A DNA stretch of 64,000 nt from Prostheceraeus crozeri (taxonomy: Eukaryota; Platyhelminthes; Polycladida; Euryleptidae), in assembly GCA_907163375.1 (NCBI GenBank), contig CAJQUW010011057.1, forward strand, positions 492,264-556,263. Reading direction: 5' to 3'. A model generated the notes under the pieces. The model had not been told where the DNA came from. It was given only the letters and a program-made list of their open reading frames with translations, and did not search any database. The first letter of the stretch is position 1, and each line of letters begins with the position of its first letter. A program made the translations under genes and the position numbers. Below, piece by piece: positions 35,911 through 48,442 of this stretch.

Positions 35911-38199
35911 TTTACTAAAGAATAAAGAGTCGTCATGAAAAGGGAGTGATAGCTTTTCCTGTGATTCGAGTGAGTCTATAATACTGTACACAAAATACAA
36001 CAAGGTAGAGGAAAATGAAGGAGGAAGTTGCCAAGTCAAGACTATGACAGTTTCCATCTGAGTGCGCAAATCAGCTTGTCATCAAAAACACATGAATGGA
36101 TTTAGAGAAAGTAAAATGTCACTGGCTAGACTCATGAATTATATTTTCGTAGCACCGATATTTCGTCTTTCTTCAACAGGGATGAGATTCACTGTGACGG
36201 ACACGACAAGATTGACTACTAATCAAACACACTTAGACTTCCTTGAAAATTCGTGAATAATGCGCATGAAAGTTGTACGCAGTTTGAAAGAATTATAGTC
36301 ATCTTGACATAATAATGCAATTTTTTTCGGTGTGGAACAAGAAGAATGTAGGCAATCGTTCACTTATGCAAATCAAAGAAATTCATTTATGAAGTTTGTC
36401 ATGAATTTTTGGCTAGGCAGCATAAAATTAGAATTGTGCAACACTCAAGATCTTCAAAGAACACCAAACATGATTTGCAGGCAAGTGTAACAGAATAATA
36501 TTAGCTTGAATCTCCTTGAAAACTATTTAAGTCAATTATGTGCAATCCTTTTTCTGAAGTGTAATGTCGAGATATACTCTTTCAGAAACATTCCTCCAAT
36601 ATAACATTCATGGAGACTTCATTAATGCTGCATGAGAATGCTACGTTGTAGGATTTCCTATAATTATGCGGTTTGTTATCACTAATTGGTTTCTAACTGA
36701 TGCATCTGTCGATTTTCCATGGTGATGAATACCATGACATCAATGCAGATATGCTTCGCTTGTCTCAAGTCTTTATCAATGAATGTGAAATGAAATTACA
36801 ATCGTATTTCATGTGAACAACTCTTACAATACTTTGAAAGTGGCGGAAGTTTGAGTGAAGCGGTGATATTAATCTCTGAGTTAAAACTGTCACAAATCTG
36901 CTAATTTTAAAACAATTATCTCAGCTTTTCCCCCATCGGTTAATTGCAGACAAAAATCATCCTGAAAGCGCGGATCTTTTTCAAGATGAAGAGGGACAAT
37001 GAAATCAGAAGCTCGTGTAAAGTCCTTAGAATAAGAATTGAAAGCATTTCTTTAATTTAATCCATGGCAAAAGTAATTACTAGTGAAATACGCATGCTAC
37101 ATGCGAAGATCTACTTTCTAAAATAGTTATTTTGAACTCCTCAATTCTGCAAGTCCTTAGAATGGTAATCACAATTATGAATTCCTTATTGAAATATCGC
37201 AACTGAGTCAGAGGAGCTTATGGAAAAACAGAGCTCATATCTAACTTAGGAGCTAACTTAGCATTGATAGGCTTTGTTATAATCATCTCGACGTTTCTTT
37301 GATAGATTTGGAAAACACACGCTTATCTGGGGAACATATATTTGAAAAGTTCAGAAACTTGGGTGTCAAGATGCATAAAAACAACTTAGATTTGAACGAT
37401 GGACTTCCATTGGCGATCTTCCGTGAACTTACGAAGCTGTGTGACCCCTACCCAATAGTTTCGTAATCCCTGCATGTAGTTAAGATTATTTTTCCAATGT
37501 GTCTTCATTAAAAATCGTTAAAGTATACTTCGAGGCTAGTTGCATTCTCAAAAAAATTTCTTGATAGTAACCTCGTGATTCTGAGATGATCTCTACAATG
37601 ATATGAACGGAAGTAAGAAGTTGAAAATTAATCAAAGACAGAAGCATGTATCACTGACCTATTTTTCCCTATTTTCTGATCTCCTTTTTTGTTGTTGTTA
37701 AGATGTCCTATTTTTTAGGATTCCTCCATTGGGGAAGGGGGTTGAGAAATTTCATCATTAGGCAAAGTGATGCATGCATGTTAATCAGTGAATGGTCAGA
37801 GTTTTCTTTTATACACTTCATTCTGCCCCAATAGAATGCATCTGGGACATCCCAAATTGGTAACGAGAGATCTTTGACGATTTCATGATCGACTCCAGTT
37901 TCTCCCTCATATTGTTTCACATACGCGTACTTCACGCATTATGAATCTTCATTTAATATTCTCTGCAGGCAGAATGAAATGCATTAGTCGATTATTGAAT
38001 GATTGAATTTTCTTCAGTTCCCTTTTCCGAGAATGTCTCTAATCTATTCCACATCGGCAGAGCTCGTATTTTCAGTCTGTGAGCAGATAAGGAATTTTTG
38101 ATTGATATGGAATGCAAAATAATGGACTTACCAAATTGAGATGTTGCAGTGTTTTCATCGTTCTGATTCCTTAAGTTCCTTGGATTCCGCGAACTTATT

Positions 38200-40406
38200 G
38201 GCCCTTTTCGAGTTGCCAAATCGATGTGACTTTGGCAACTCGAAAAGGTGATTATTTGCAAACATGTGTGCTTTTTACATGAACTTCGTCAAGGTCTCAG
38301 CGGAATTTTTAGTCGGTCAGAGCCCGCTTATTTTGGAAAAACCGGCAATTCTAAGTTTGTAAACAAATTAGGAAATTGCACTCGCGTGTAATTTGTGATT
38401 AAGTTTCAACCAATATATTTAGTAAAAACATAATTTTAATATTCTGTTGTTTTACTGCATGTCGTTGCATCGATACTGTTTGAAATAACGCAATGCACGT
38501 GCTGGCTGTAGAATATTTCATACTACAGAGTAAAAACTCTAGTGTTCTCTTAACTTTCTATCTCTAGTTTAGTTATTTTAATACAACCATGTTCAATTAT
38601 CGGTTGGCTGGTTCATAAATCCTTCATTGGATCTTTCTCAATTTCCAGTTGCAACCAAATTCTTCTCATAAATCGTTTAGAGCAAAAGCCTATCTAACCA
38701 ACCAAAATAATTTTGAGATTCAATTCTACATAACTTTCTCGAGTTTTCTCGCTTCTAGCAGAAGGAATTCATGTTTAAAGTATTTCATTTAAAAAAAATT
38801 TAAAATCATTAAAAAAAAAAAAGGTGTCCGTGGCACAGTGGTTGCGTACTTGGGCTAGCGATCTCATGGTCCAGAGGTCGAACCCGGAAAGTGTCATTGG
38901 AAGTCGGCAGGAAGGGCATCCGGACTACAAAGCACCACAACGCTCCAAACAAAGTCTGACTTAAGTCAGCACCGTCCAAGACTCCAGTAGGGGTAAAAAG
39001 TGACGTAAAATCCGTAAAAAAAAAAAAAGACAAATAGAAGAGTGATGTTACAGAAAGTAGTGACCAATGCCAAGGATCAGCTTTGTCAATGATGCTCTCT
39101 TGACTATCGACTGTAAAACTATCATTTATCGAGGCCAATAGGGCTGAGATAATGCCTAATTGTAAGAGTGATCAAAACGTCATTTGTCTGCAGAATCCAT
39201 TCATCATCATGTTACAAATTTGACAATGTTACAAACTAGTCAAAGTATATCAGCGCATTAGAAAGCTGAGATTATTTTATTTGATAACCTCTGTTTCTTC
39301 ACATTGATCAACACAATTAAAAAATCTGCATCACACATGACTGACTCATCATATTCTAAGATATTAGCATCACAATTCATCTTGATTTATTTGACGTTTT
39401 CCTCTACATCAAACATTACAGAGAAAAATCGAGAATTATACAAAGCGATATCAATTTTAGCGTTGACATTGAACTTTGCATATTGAAGCCTTGGAAGACT
39501 GACCCATGGTAGTGACCACATTTTTTGGTGGATGTGAACCTACCACAAAATTAGGATTTATCGTCTTGTTGATTTTCTATTGTCAATTCTACCTAATTTA
39601 AGGGTTTACTTTGATCCTATCAGTCTATTGACCCGAAAGCAAAAAGAGATAACTTTTGACCAATTTTATTCAAAAAACAAAATAAATGCAAAGTAAATCA
39701 GATATGGAAATCAAAATTACCGGGTAATTCCGTATCATAGTAAAATCATTCATGTGCTTTGAGAAAATATCTCATTGCATAGTACGTGTACAACTTGTAC
39801 AAACCGGGGTTGCTTTGTGAGTTATAGTTCCACATTTCTTAGAGGGAATTACAAAAATATAACAAAGCCGTAGAAAAATCGGATTGCATTCCTACAAAAA
39901 TGGCACCAGTAATCTAAAATGTGTGTGACTAAAGACAAAAATATTCAACATTTTTTTCTTCCAAAATCTGGCGTTTGTCGTCTTGCTTCAATCTTTTTTC
40001 TTCTAACTCTAGTCGTTTACTGTCATTTTGTAACTAAACTAGAGATAGAAAGTTAAGAGAACACTAGAGTTTTTACTCTGTAACATGAAATATTCTACAG
40101 CCAGCACGTGCATTGCGTTATTTCAAACAGTATCGATGCAACGACATGCAGTAAAACAACAGAATATTAAAATTATGTTTTTACTAAATATATTGGTTGA
40201 AACTTAATCACAAATTACACGCGAGTGCAATTTCCTAATTTGTTTACAAACTTAGAATTGCCGGTTTTTCCAAAATAAGCGGGCTCCGACCGACTAAAAA
40301 TTCCGCTGAGACCTTGACGAAGTTCATGTAAAAAGCACACATGTTTGCAAATAATCACCTTTTCGAGTTGCCAAGGTCACATCGATTTGGCAACTCGAAA
40401 AGGGCC
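38200..40406. mobile_element. 2.2-kb DNA element with 376-bp inverted ends
   Basis: The arms 38200-38575 and 40031-40406 are equal in length and differ at only a handful of positions. Each outer end reads GGCCCTTTTCGAGTTGCCAA, and a few bases further in carries TTGGCAACTCGAAAAGG, its own inverse, so each terminus can fold by itself. The middle has no transposase and contains a younger SINE at 38823-39029. Long self-folding ends recall foldback elements, but no superfamily can be assigned. A clear target duplication was not found. Confidence 0.9.
38823..39029 (+). mobile_element. tRNA-derived SINE, family A, copy 4 (young)
   Basis: Nearly identical to the copy at 4439, with both Pol III boxes intact and a pure poly-A tail of 13 or more. 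An A-rich run also precedes it. It sits inside the inverted-end element 38200-40406 and so inserted after that element. Confidence 0.92.
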
Positions 40407-41308
40407 ATTGTTGTTATGAGTAAAGGACATGGAATTTGACCGTTTTTTAAATGACCACAAATATGAGGGCCTATACCGGTTATTTTCAGAAGATAAACGT
40501 GATAGTGATGGACTCATTGTTTTCTTCACAGAATAGAACCAGCTGGGTGGCTTGCATTTTCCAATTACTAATTTCTGAATTTCAATTCTTAATATCCCGA
40601 ATCAAACAACTTGACTGTCCAACTTCGGCTCATTTTTTCAGGTCTACAATAGAGAAAATATCACAGCTATATTTTTGGTATTAGTTTCTATTAAGGAATG
40701 CTTCTTCAGTAAGTCTTTCTTTCTCTTGCTGTCCATTTGACACATAACTTCTTATTCAACCGAGCGCAGCGCGGGAAGGTACAGCATTCCCAATTTTTGA
40801 GTATCAGCTGACCTCAGGCATCGTTTGCCAGAATCTTGCAGCTGTCATGCTCTCTTTGCTATCTTAGACTAGCAGGTCTTTGGCCCTCCCTTTGTTGGTT
40901 CGTTAACCTTCCGCTCACCTTTGTAAAGACTTGAAATTATCCGTCTTGAGATTAAGTTATCACTGTATCGGCCAATAGTGTCGACTTGCGGATGTTGAAT
41001 GAATATTTGTTGCGTTTCTTGAGATGCTTGTAACCACATGATTGATTGTAAAGTGCTCGTTGGTTAGTGCACTCAGCGCATTGAACTTTCAATGTAGAAA
41101 TTCAGGCATGTAATTTCAGTACACGTATTTAATAAAATCCTTTTTAATATGATTCAATTCATGAGCATACATTTCCTCGCAGATGAATATCATGCGCTGA
41201 AAAGAATTGAGGTGATTGAAATAGACATGAATAGCTAGAAATGTTCACAAAAGCTTGTAAATCATTTATGAAATCAGATTGCATTATTTTCATTTGGGTT
41301 TTTTGCAG

Positions 41309-41692
41309 TCTCTACTACAGACTACTCAACTGTGGGAGCACCTGCAGTTCCTCCCGACTCAGCTACATCTGCTCCGGGCTACTCCTGCCTTCCTCAACCT
41401 TCCTCAGTGTCCTCCCCGGCCTCTTCCTCTGGTGGGGGTGGCAGCGGCACCGGCGGAACTAGTTCCGGCACTGGAGTTCGTCCCTCTGCCATCCGCTACA
41501 TGCCCCCTGCCACAGACCAGACTCCCGGCCTACAAAATACTGCCACTTATCAGCAACCACAGCAACAGCAATGGTCATCCTGGAATATGGGAGCATATGG
41601 CCAACCAACTTCACATCATCAGCAGCAACCGACTCAGCAACATCACCTGGCAAATTATCAGAGCAATCAGGCAGCTCCTGTGCCTCATAGTG
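41309..41692 (+). CDS. ARNT: ARNT-like exon G: Pro/Ser/Gln-rich activation region
   Basis: Completes an Ile codon from exon F, then reads STTDYSTVGAPAVPPDSATS, a Gly/Ser run (SSSGGGGSGTGGTSSGTG), MPPATDQTPGLQNTATYQQP, QQQQWSSWNMGAYGQPTSHH and NYQSNQAAPVPHSG. Human ARNT has a comparable W-containing Q-rich segment (WPQWQGQQPHH) just before its C-terminal activation motif. The acceptor is GGTTTTTTGCAG and the donor AGTG|GTGAGT, leaving phase 1, so at least one more coding exon must follow. GC content is far above the flanks, which supports coding. The low-complexity make-up makes exact alignment unsafe. Confidence 0.88.
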
Positions 41693-41999
41693 GTGAGTGC
41701 ATATTTCTGACCAATCTTTATTCAAAAGGTGGATTTTCTATTAACAAATGATGATTTTTTGTCTGTTTTGAAACATCCCAAAGAACGCTATGAGTTTGGA
41801 GTTGCACCATCAGGAAGAGCGCTATTTTGAATATCAGATCTTGTCCTTTCCTGGGTGCATGTTACGAAGCATCTCAGAATCCTCGTCAAATTTTTGAGGC
41901 TATGTACCTGTGAGCATTTGGAGAGTCATGGATCACTCATTCCCTTTTCACGTGTGTCGTCTGACGAGGTTAGACGATTGTTTCCCAATTTCCCGTCTC

Positions 42000-42345
42000 C
42001 ATTTAAATATGTGTGAAGTTAGCGGAACCACTTTTATATTTAACATTGAATTTCGCAATAACCACTGCTAATTTGTGGAATCCGAGCCCAATTCGTGATT
42101 TGGAGGCTGAAAATGATAGAGCAGAAGTTGTTTCGAATAGATTCTCGCTGTAATGAATATGAGGTTCGGGATTTTCATGTCCTCCGACACTGTTTGCAAC
42201 CACGTTTTCCGGGTCTTCCGATCGATATCTGTCCATCTACTTCCATTCTGGACGTCCTTTCGACGTGACCGAACCGGCGCAGCCGAGAGCGACGCAAAAT
42301 AGTGATGATATCCCTCTAAAGTCTTCACTGCTCCTTCTGTCACTA
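42000..42345 (-). mobile_element. LINE C-terminal scrap
   Basis: The minus strand, in two frames, gives RRKDVQNGSRWTDIDRKTRK and KTWLQTVSEDMKI, the R.RKTW...V.EDM segment near the C-terminus of YADD-type LINEs, with nearby pieces in another frame. Strongly decayed. Confidence 0.5.
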
Positions 42346-43489
42346 AGCCTGACCCCGCATATTCTTATTTTCATAGTATTTTGGGATGCAATTATATGGA
42401 GATAATGTAAGTGACAAAATATTTAGCCCTCAGATGGGGAGGCAGTGGACCCTGGAGTTTTTACTTTATTTGCGTGATGTATTAATTGCTCATACCCATG
42501 TACATGTATTGTTATACATTATTCCACACCCGCAGGTCTCTAGGGGGTATAGAAGTGTTCTCCAAACAATTAGTTTGTATCATAGGCTAACTGAATTTGT
42601 GCGTGTCTATGTGGATGTATTTTGTGTAAAATCCACCCATATATTGCTTGTATCATGCTCTTGTAGCTGGGTTCTGCTAGTAGGCTGTGAATGCGAGCAT
42701 TTTGCTTTCTAATTGGTCGCCCTATGGACAAGATGCAATGAATAAGTGCTTGAAATGAAAGAAGCTTCGCTGAATTCTTGGTTCAACCCAAAAATATAAT
42801 GTTCCCATTCCCAGTTATTGATGTCGATAAATTTGGAAATATTCATGCTTGTCTTAAGATCGAGACTGTGATAGCTGTGATTCATTTTGGCCTACTTCCG
42901 ATTTCAGTTGATAAATTTAAATATTGAACATGTGTAATGGTTTTGCGGCGTAATCAATCAATTTCAATTAAATTGGCCGTCCGAGCCTTTGAATTAATCA
43001 GCAAACATCGTGAGCCCGCTTTCTCATACAACTGATCTTGTACTTAAAGACTTAATGATTTTTAGAGATAGTACAATGCTGAAAAATAATACCGTTTTCC
43101 AATAAGTCTTCGATGATGAGAGCAACACAATTGACTTCATGTGTATAATACCGGAGCGCGTTCGCGGCCTATTGTCAAGGGTGGACGGCCGAGTGTGAAC
43201 ATGCAAAGAGATAACTGAGAAATATTCAATGAATGATGCATGTCGCCAGTGAACCAACCAATCAGTGCCAAGGTAAAGATAATGAAGAATAAAGGAACGA
43301 TAGTTACTCGACGATAAAGTAGAAAATATATACAAAGTGGACGGTACTGAAAATGGTGACAATCGAGTATTTGTCCAACGATAGAAGTTTGAGGTGATCT
43401 AGATCGCTGTCTTGTCTTTTTATCCTCAATACACTTTGGAACATTCTTTCAACTAAAGTCTGTCATGCTTTAATTGAAGTAAAACAGAG

Positions 43490-44690
43490 AATGTAGAATC
43501 ACTGCCAGAAATGATGACTTACATGGGCATGAGTCATCTTCAGCAGAAAAAGTGAAATAGAGAAGTATGACTCCGAGGTGCTATGGACCCCCTCAGATCT
43601 CTGAGCGTTTATAAGAAGGCTGCTGAACGACAAGATAAAAGTATCGCTGTTCTGGAATTGATTTAAGTTCTAAGAAATTGGAAAAGGTGTCCACCAGTGA
43701 ACCACAGGTCTCAGAGGGTATGCTTAGGTTAGAGTTACACGTAGGATTTCCCGCCGATGCTCTCTTCACGGGAAAGATATCCTTGAATAAGTCTGCGTTA
43801 CAGCTGCTAGAGAATGAAGGCGTGTAGATGTCGGAAATGTCATGAGAATACGGCTTCTGTCTGATGCTGCGTAGCCATGATGGAACGGAGGTCAAGCTAG
43901 AAGCTTCCCACGCTTCCTGTGTGTCTGTCTTCTTTTAAGTTGATTAAGGTCTGTCACAGTTGTTAGGTAAAGTGAAATCGTAACAGTAATAATCTTCATA
44001 CTATAAATGTTAGAATCGCCCTGCTTTCTCCGCATTATATGGATGTCATGAAATGAAGCAGATCATGCAAAATCATGGTCAGAGATGATGATTCACATGA
44101 GCGGTTGATCTTCATCAGAAAAAATGAAATAGAAAAGTATGCCAACCCCCCCTCAGGTCTCTGAGTGCTAATAAGAATGTTGAACGACACTTGAAAGATG
44201 AAAGCACCGTAGTTTTACTTAAAAATTACTTTCCTAATGTTTTGGAATTGATTTAACTTCTGAGAAATTGGAAAAGGTGTCCACTTAACCCCTGCCTACC
44301 GCAGGTCTCAGAAGGTGTGAAAAAGCATAGGTTGAAGCCACACAAAATCCGCCGCCGATGCCGTCTTCAAAGGAAAAATATCCTTGCATAGTCTGCGTTA
44401 CAGCTGCTTAAGAATGAAGGCATGTTGATGTCTGAAATGATTTCATAATATGAGAATACGGCTTCTGTGTGATGGTGCGTTGCCATGATGGAGCGGAGCT
44501 AAATATAGAGGCTTCCCACGCTTCCTGTGTGTTCGTCTTCTTTTCGGTTGAAAAAGTCTGTCAGAGTTGTCAGGTAAACTGAAATCACAACAGTGAACTC
44601 TGATACGATGGATCTCGTTAATTACAATCTTCACGCTGTAAAGGTTAGAATCTCCCTGTCTTCTCCGCATTTCTGGATCACATTGTGAAA
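43490..44690. repeat. Diverged tandem duplication, units of about 570-630 bp
   Basis: Unit 1 (about 43490-44030) and unit 2 (about 44065-44690) align along their whole length. Shared blocks include AAATTGGAAAAGGTGTCCAC, GTCTGCGTTACAGCTGCT, TGAGAATACGGCTTCTGT, GGCTTCCCACGCTTCCTGTG (unit 2) and TTAGAATC. Identity is roughly 75-80% by eye. The minus strand of unit 1 is open for 100 codons; unit 2 is not. Not matched to a known family. Confidence 0.85.
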
Positions 44691-45339
44691 AGTTCATCTT
44701 TATCAACCTAAATGTATTTCGAAACGGAAAATTGTTTCCAGTAGACTGTCAAGCGCGTTATTCTTCCAAAATGTTTCTCCTTATTTTCAATTCAAAATTA
44801 GCCGAATTATTCTTCGTCAATATGTCACCCGAAAATATGTGGAAGCTGGGACTTGCATGGATGTGATTCTTTCCGTTTTTTGCCTGATTTCCGACAAGCG
44901 CACCATTGCCCGATGTAACTGAAATAGAATGAGTAAGATGATTGTCTGCATAGTATTGACAATATGCTATACTCATCTGCGTGTATACCGATTATGAAAA
45001 TATCAGCTTCATTGAATTATAGTAGAATAACAAGTCATTTTTAAAGGCCTTTCTTTCCCCTATTGAAGTCACTACATCTCCTATTGTTCACATATGGCGC
45101 CACTTTTTATATTTTCCAAGTCTCTTGAGTATAATGATTTGTTTTTCAGAGTTCAATTTTTCTAAGCCTTATTTTTCAAATTGGAAATTGATTCCCATAG
45201 ATGCCCGTGCGGATTGAGATAATTGGTATGAATCACAGTTAGCATGATTTCCCATGATTTTTTCTCGTCATTTTATAGTTAATATGCAAGTAAAACTCAC
45301 TTGAGCGTGTTCAGAAACGTTTTTCCCGCTTTTTCCCAC

Positions 45340-45690
45340 AGTTTCGCTCTTCGTCATATAGAGTTAGACTCAGTGACCTTAATTTACTTAGTTTGAAAGC
45401 GAGAAGGTTGCGTTACCGGCTTATCTTTGTTTTCAAAATCATGCATGGTCTATGTAACCTTAATTTTGATGACTTTTCGACTCACTAACTATTCCGCAAC
45501 CCGGTCACCGGGGACATTCATACAAACTAGTTGAGATTGGCAAGGCACATAAGATCCCAACATTTCTTTAACAGTGAAGTAATCCAACATTGGAACTCAT
45601 TATCTGAAGGTCTCTGTAAGAAATGTTGAAGAATTCAAAAAGAAAATTAATGGTTATTTTGTGCGATCAGACATCTGGTAGTCCTGAATT
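45340..45690 (+). mobile_element. CR1/Jockey-type LINE, C-terminal end
   Basis: Reads RLSDLNLLSLKARRLRYRLI, FVFKIMHGLCNLNFDDF, then after a stop RNPVTGDIHTN and FFNSEVIQHWNSLSEGLC. The order L..L.LLSL..RR.R..LI...KI.HG, then FF...I..WN.L, is the standard end of CR1/Jockey-like reverse-transcriptase proteins. Two in-frame stops show that it is dead. Confidence 0.8.
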
Positions 45691-46388
45691 GAAGATGCGT
45701 AAGCTTGACCAATTGGGGTCTCGCATTTGCTACAACCATTTGTTTTTCATGTGATTCTCTTTTCATTTTTCTATTCGCAAGCACATATTTTAAAAAAACT
45801 TTTGAGTAGACTTAATCTGATTTCAAAGTAGAGATATTACGCGGCATCTGCCTTGATATTCTGTTTTCATGTTCATGCTCACGATTAGAAATTACAATTT
45901 AAGGTTCAAATTCCAAAGTGACTGCTGACTCACTGCAATTCCAAGTATTAGGAAGAATGGATGCCGAGATAATATTCCACGTTTCTTAAGGTTGACGTGA
46001 AATCGATCGAATGATTTTCCTCTTCTTTTTTGCTTCATCTCAGTTTGTCTGATTTGCTTTTTATTCATATTTCTAGCGATGTGAAGACTGCCAACTCGGT
46101 GAACAGCTTTCTTCCCTTACTCAGACGTCTTGCTCTCAATACAGCATGGTGGAGCATCTGTTGTCAGGGAGATACCAAACACGAAAGATAGCGAACCCTA
46201 AAGTGGATGAATCTTTTATGATGATTCATTCCTGAATGAAATCTTGAATCTATGTTCACGTGAATTTCAGCATTGAAATATTCTTCATCATCCCTTTCTA
46301 GCCGGAACTTTTCAAGTTCATTTCACTTTTGTTCTCCTTTTCGACTAGCATTTAGTTTTTCGCAGTTTTATTAACAATTCATTATAAC

Positions 46389-47555
46389 CCGTACGGAAAA
46401 ATTGGTAGAAATCACAGTATGACCATATGTATGAACTGAAATATATTTCATACATATGCGGAATTCATACTCAAAACATGCTGTGTTCATACCTATGAAA
46501 TTTTTGTGTATGATCATGCGTGTGATTTTATGATTATTTTCATACGTTGGAATTCTATTCATTAACATATCTATGAACATATGTGAACATACATATGAAG
46601 ATGTGGTGTATGAAGAACGGATATGTGTGGCTGTTGATATCATATCTCTTCGTAGGCTTCATGATATTTTTTGAAAGGTGCATGCTTAATTTTGTTTTAG
46701 CGGTCATTAACCGTCTTTATAAAGGAAAGCTGTTGACAATTACCAGCCTATTCTATCTGTCGATTGTATGATTTTAAAAGTATGTTCATAATGACAATTT
46801 ACGGAAATGATAAGGGTTTGGTTGTTTTTCTGCGAATCTAGGAAGAATCATTACTTATGATCATTCATACTTCAGGGTATCGTGGATGCTAGTGTCATGT
46901 AGGCCAGTAATGCTGTCCGGTTGTGAGACATGGGTGTTGAAAGTGGAAGATACATCCGGTCGAGATGAGAAAGCTGAGATTCATGGGAAGAGGAACGAAG
47001 TTGAGCAGCGAAAACGACTGAAGCTGTGAGAGATAGGATGTAAATAGAAGAATTTAGAGATGTTATGGAAAACGAGATGACAATGATATAAAAGCAAACT
47101 AAAGGTAGCGCAATAATCACTCAAGCATGCAGAAACATTATCGATGATGTTTAGCCTATGTCAATTAGAGAAGTACACGTATGATTTTCTGCGTATTATG
47201 CGTATGATTACTATTAAATCATACGTATGTTCTCATAAAAAGTTCCTTATTTCATGTATGTTCAATATTCATATATACGAGTATGATCATACCATGAAAT
47301 TTAAAATGTACGTACACATTTTTTATAATCACACGTATGATCATGCATATGAATTTTGTTACAGTTCATACGTATGGCATGCATATGATCATACCCCAAA
47401 CATACGTATGATCATATGTAAGAAAAGGCATGTTTTTCTATGAAAGCGTCTTAATTTTTTTCCTTTCATACTGTATTTTCATACGCATGTAATTCCACAA
47501 ATCTCTGATTAATACTTTTCATACGTATGATCATACTGTTCATTTTTCCGTACGG
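46389..47555. mobile_element. DNA element with clustered CATACGTATG palindromes
   Basis: Both ends carry CCGTACGGAAAAAT followed by (A)CAGTATGA, in inverted orientation (46389 and 47555). Inside each end, over about 200 bp on the left and 400 bp on the right, the words CATACGTATG, GATCATAC and CATATG recur. Four exact CATACGTATG copies are in the right cluster. The centre holds a LINE scrap. The pattern suggests arrays of subterminal protein-binding sites. No transposase is seen, and the superfamily is unknown. Confidence 0.7.
46876..47080 (+). mobile_element. LINE scrap inside the palindrome-rich element
   Basis: The frame reads RPVMLSGCETWVLKVEDTSG, matching the RP..LYG.E.W..K..D segment of LINE reverse-transcriptase C-termini. 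It ends at several stops. It may have inserted into the element or been captured by it. Confidence 0.45.
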
Positions 47556-47570
47556 AAATTTATGGAAGTT

Positions 47571-47756
47571 GTGGTCTCCGTAACACAGTGATTAAGTGCT
47601 TGGTCGAGAGGTCGAGTCCCGAAAGTGTCATTGGAAGTCTGTAGGAAGGGAAGGCATTCGGACTAAAACCATCTCAACGCTCCATCTGACAATGTCGGTA
47701 CCGTCCAAGCCCCCCAGTGGGAGAGCAGTGACGTTTTAGCTTCATTCTCATTTTTA
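47571..47756 (+). mobile_element. tRNA-derived SINE, family A, copy 5
   Basis: GTGGTCTCCGTAACACAGTG to a CATTCTCATTTTT tail. The A box is changed, a stretch before GGTCGAGTCCCGAAAG is deleted, and AAGGGAAGG is a small duplication. It begins only about 16 bases after the end of the palindrome-rich element. Confidence 0.82.
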
Positions 47757-47984
47757 AACGCTTGATTATAACAACTCCATTTCAAAAATGAAATATGCAT
47801 AATGTCTCTAGCTTATGGTCTTGAATATCATGAATCTCCAGGAATGACTGACCTTTGTATAATCACTTTATGAGGGATACAAGAAAAATGTTGTGAAATG
47901 TATATGTATTTGGAATGTGTTTGTAATCTATGGTATTAGTATATTAACAGCAAGAATGAGTAGTTATGAAACAGTTAGAATGAG

Positions 47985-48165
47985 TGGTCTCCGTGGCACA
48001 GTGGTTAATTGCTTGGCATAGCGATCTTTTGGTTCAGAGGTCGAGCCCCGAAGGTGTCATTGGAAGTCGGCAGGAAGGGCATCCGGACTAAAAGTACTAC
48101 AACGCTCCATACAGCACCGTCCAGGCCCCAAGTATGGGGAGTAGTGACGTAAAAGTATCATTTTT
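47985..48165 (+). mobile_element. tRNA-derived SINE, family A, copy 6
   Basis: GTGGTCTCCGTGGCACAGTG with B box GGTCGAGCCCC, body GTGTCATTGGAAGTCGGC and GGCATCCGGACT, and a shortened segment before CAGCACCGTCCAGGCCCC. Moderately diverged. Confidence 0.85.
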
Positions 48166-48297
48166 TCATTCAATGAGTAGTCTTACAAGTCGGAAGATTT
48201 CCATTTTTACCAGATATTGGGCCAAAGCTGATCAATTTTAATTCGTTGCCACGAGAAAGCTCCATTGAGTTCTTTTAAGAACTGATTAATCCAATGG

Positions 48298-48442
48298 TTA
48301 CAGTAGCATTGCATCTGTATTCTTGCGGATTGGAGAACGCCATCAGTCCTCATTATGACTACTTCAATAAATAATTTTAATTAGTGAGCATTATATTCTA
48401 TTATAAATGGCTGCTGGGATGATTTTCATCACTGTATGAGAA
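48298..48442 (+). repeat. Dispersed repeat D, copy 2
   Basis: Partner of 22945-23089 in the same orientation. Homology stops sharply at TTACAG on the left and TGAGAA on the right, so about 145 bp may be the full unit. Confidence 0.8.

Larger units (their letters stand above)
32914..41308 (+). other. ARNT intron, 8.4 kb
   Basis: Contains a small MITE (33897-34114), a Penelope-like fragment (35585-35910) and a 2.2-kb element with long inverted ends (38200-40406). Stretches 34120-35550, 35920-38190 and 40410-41300 hold nothing I can identify. Confidence 0.85.
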
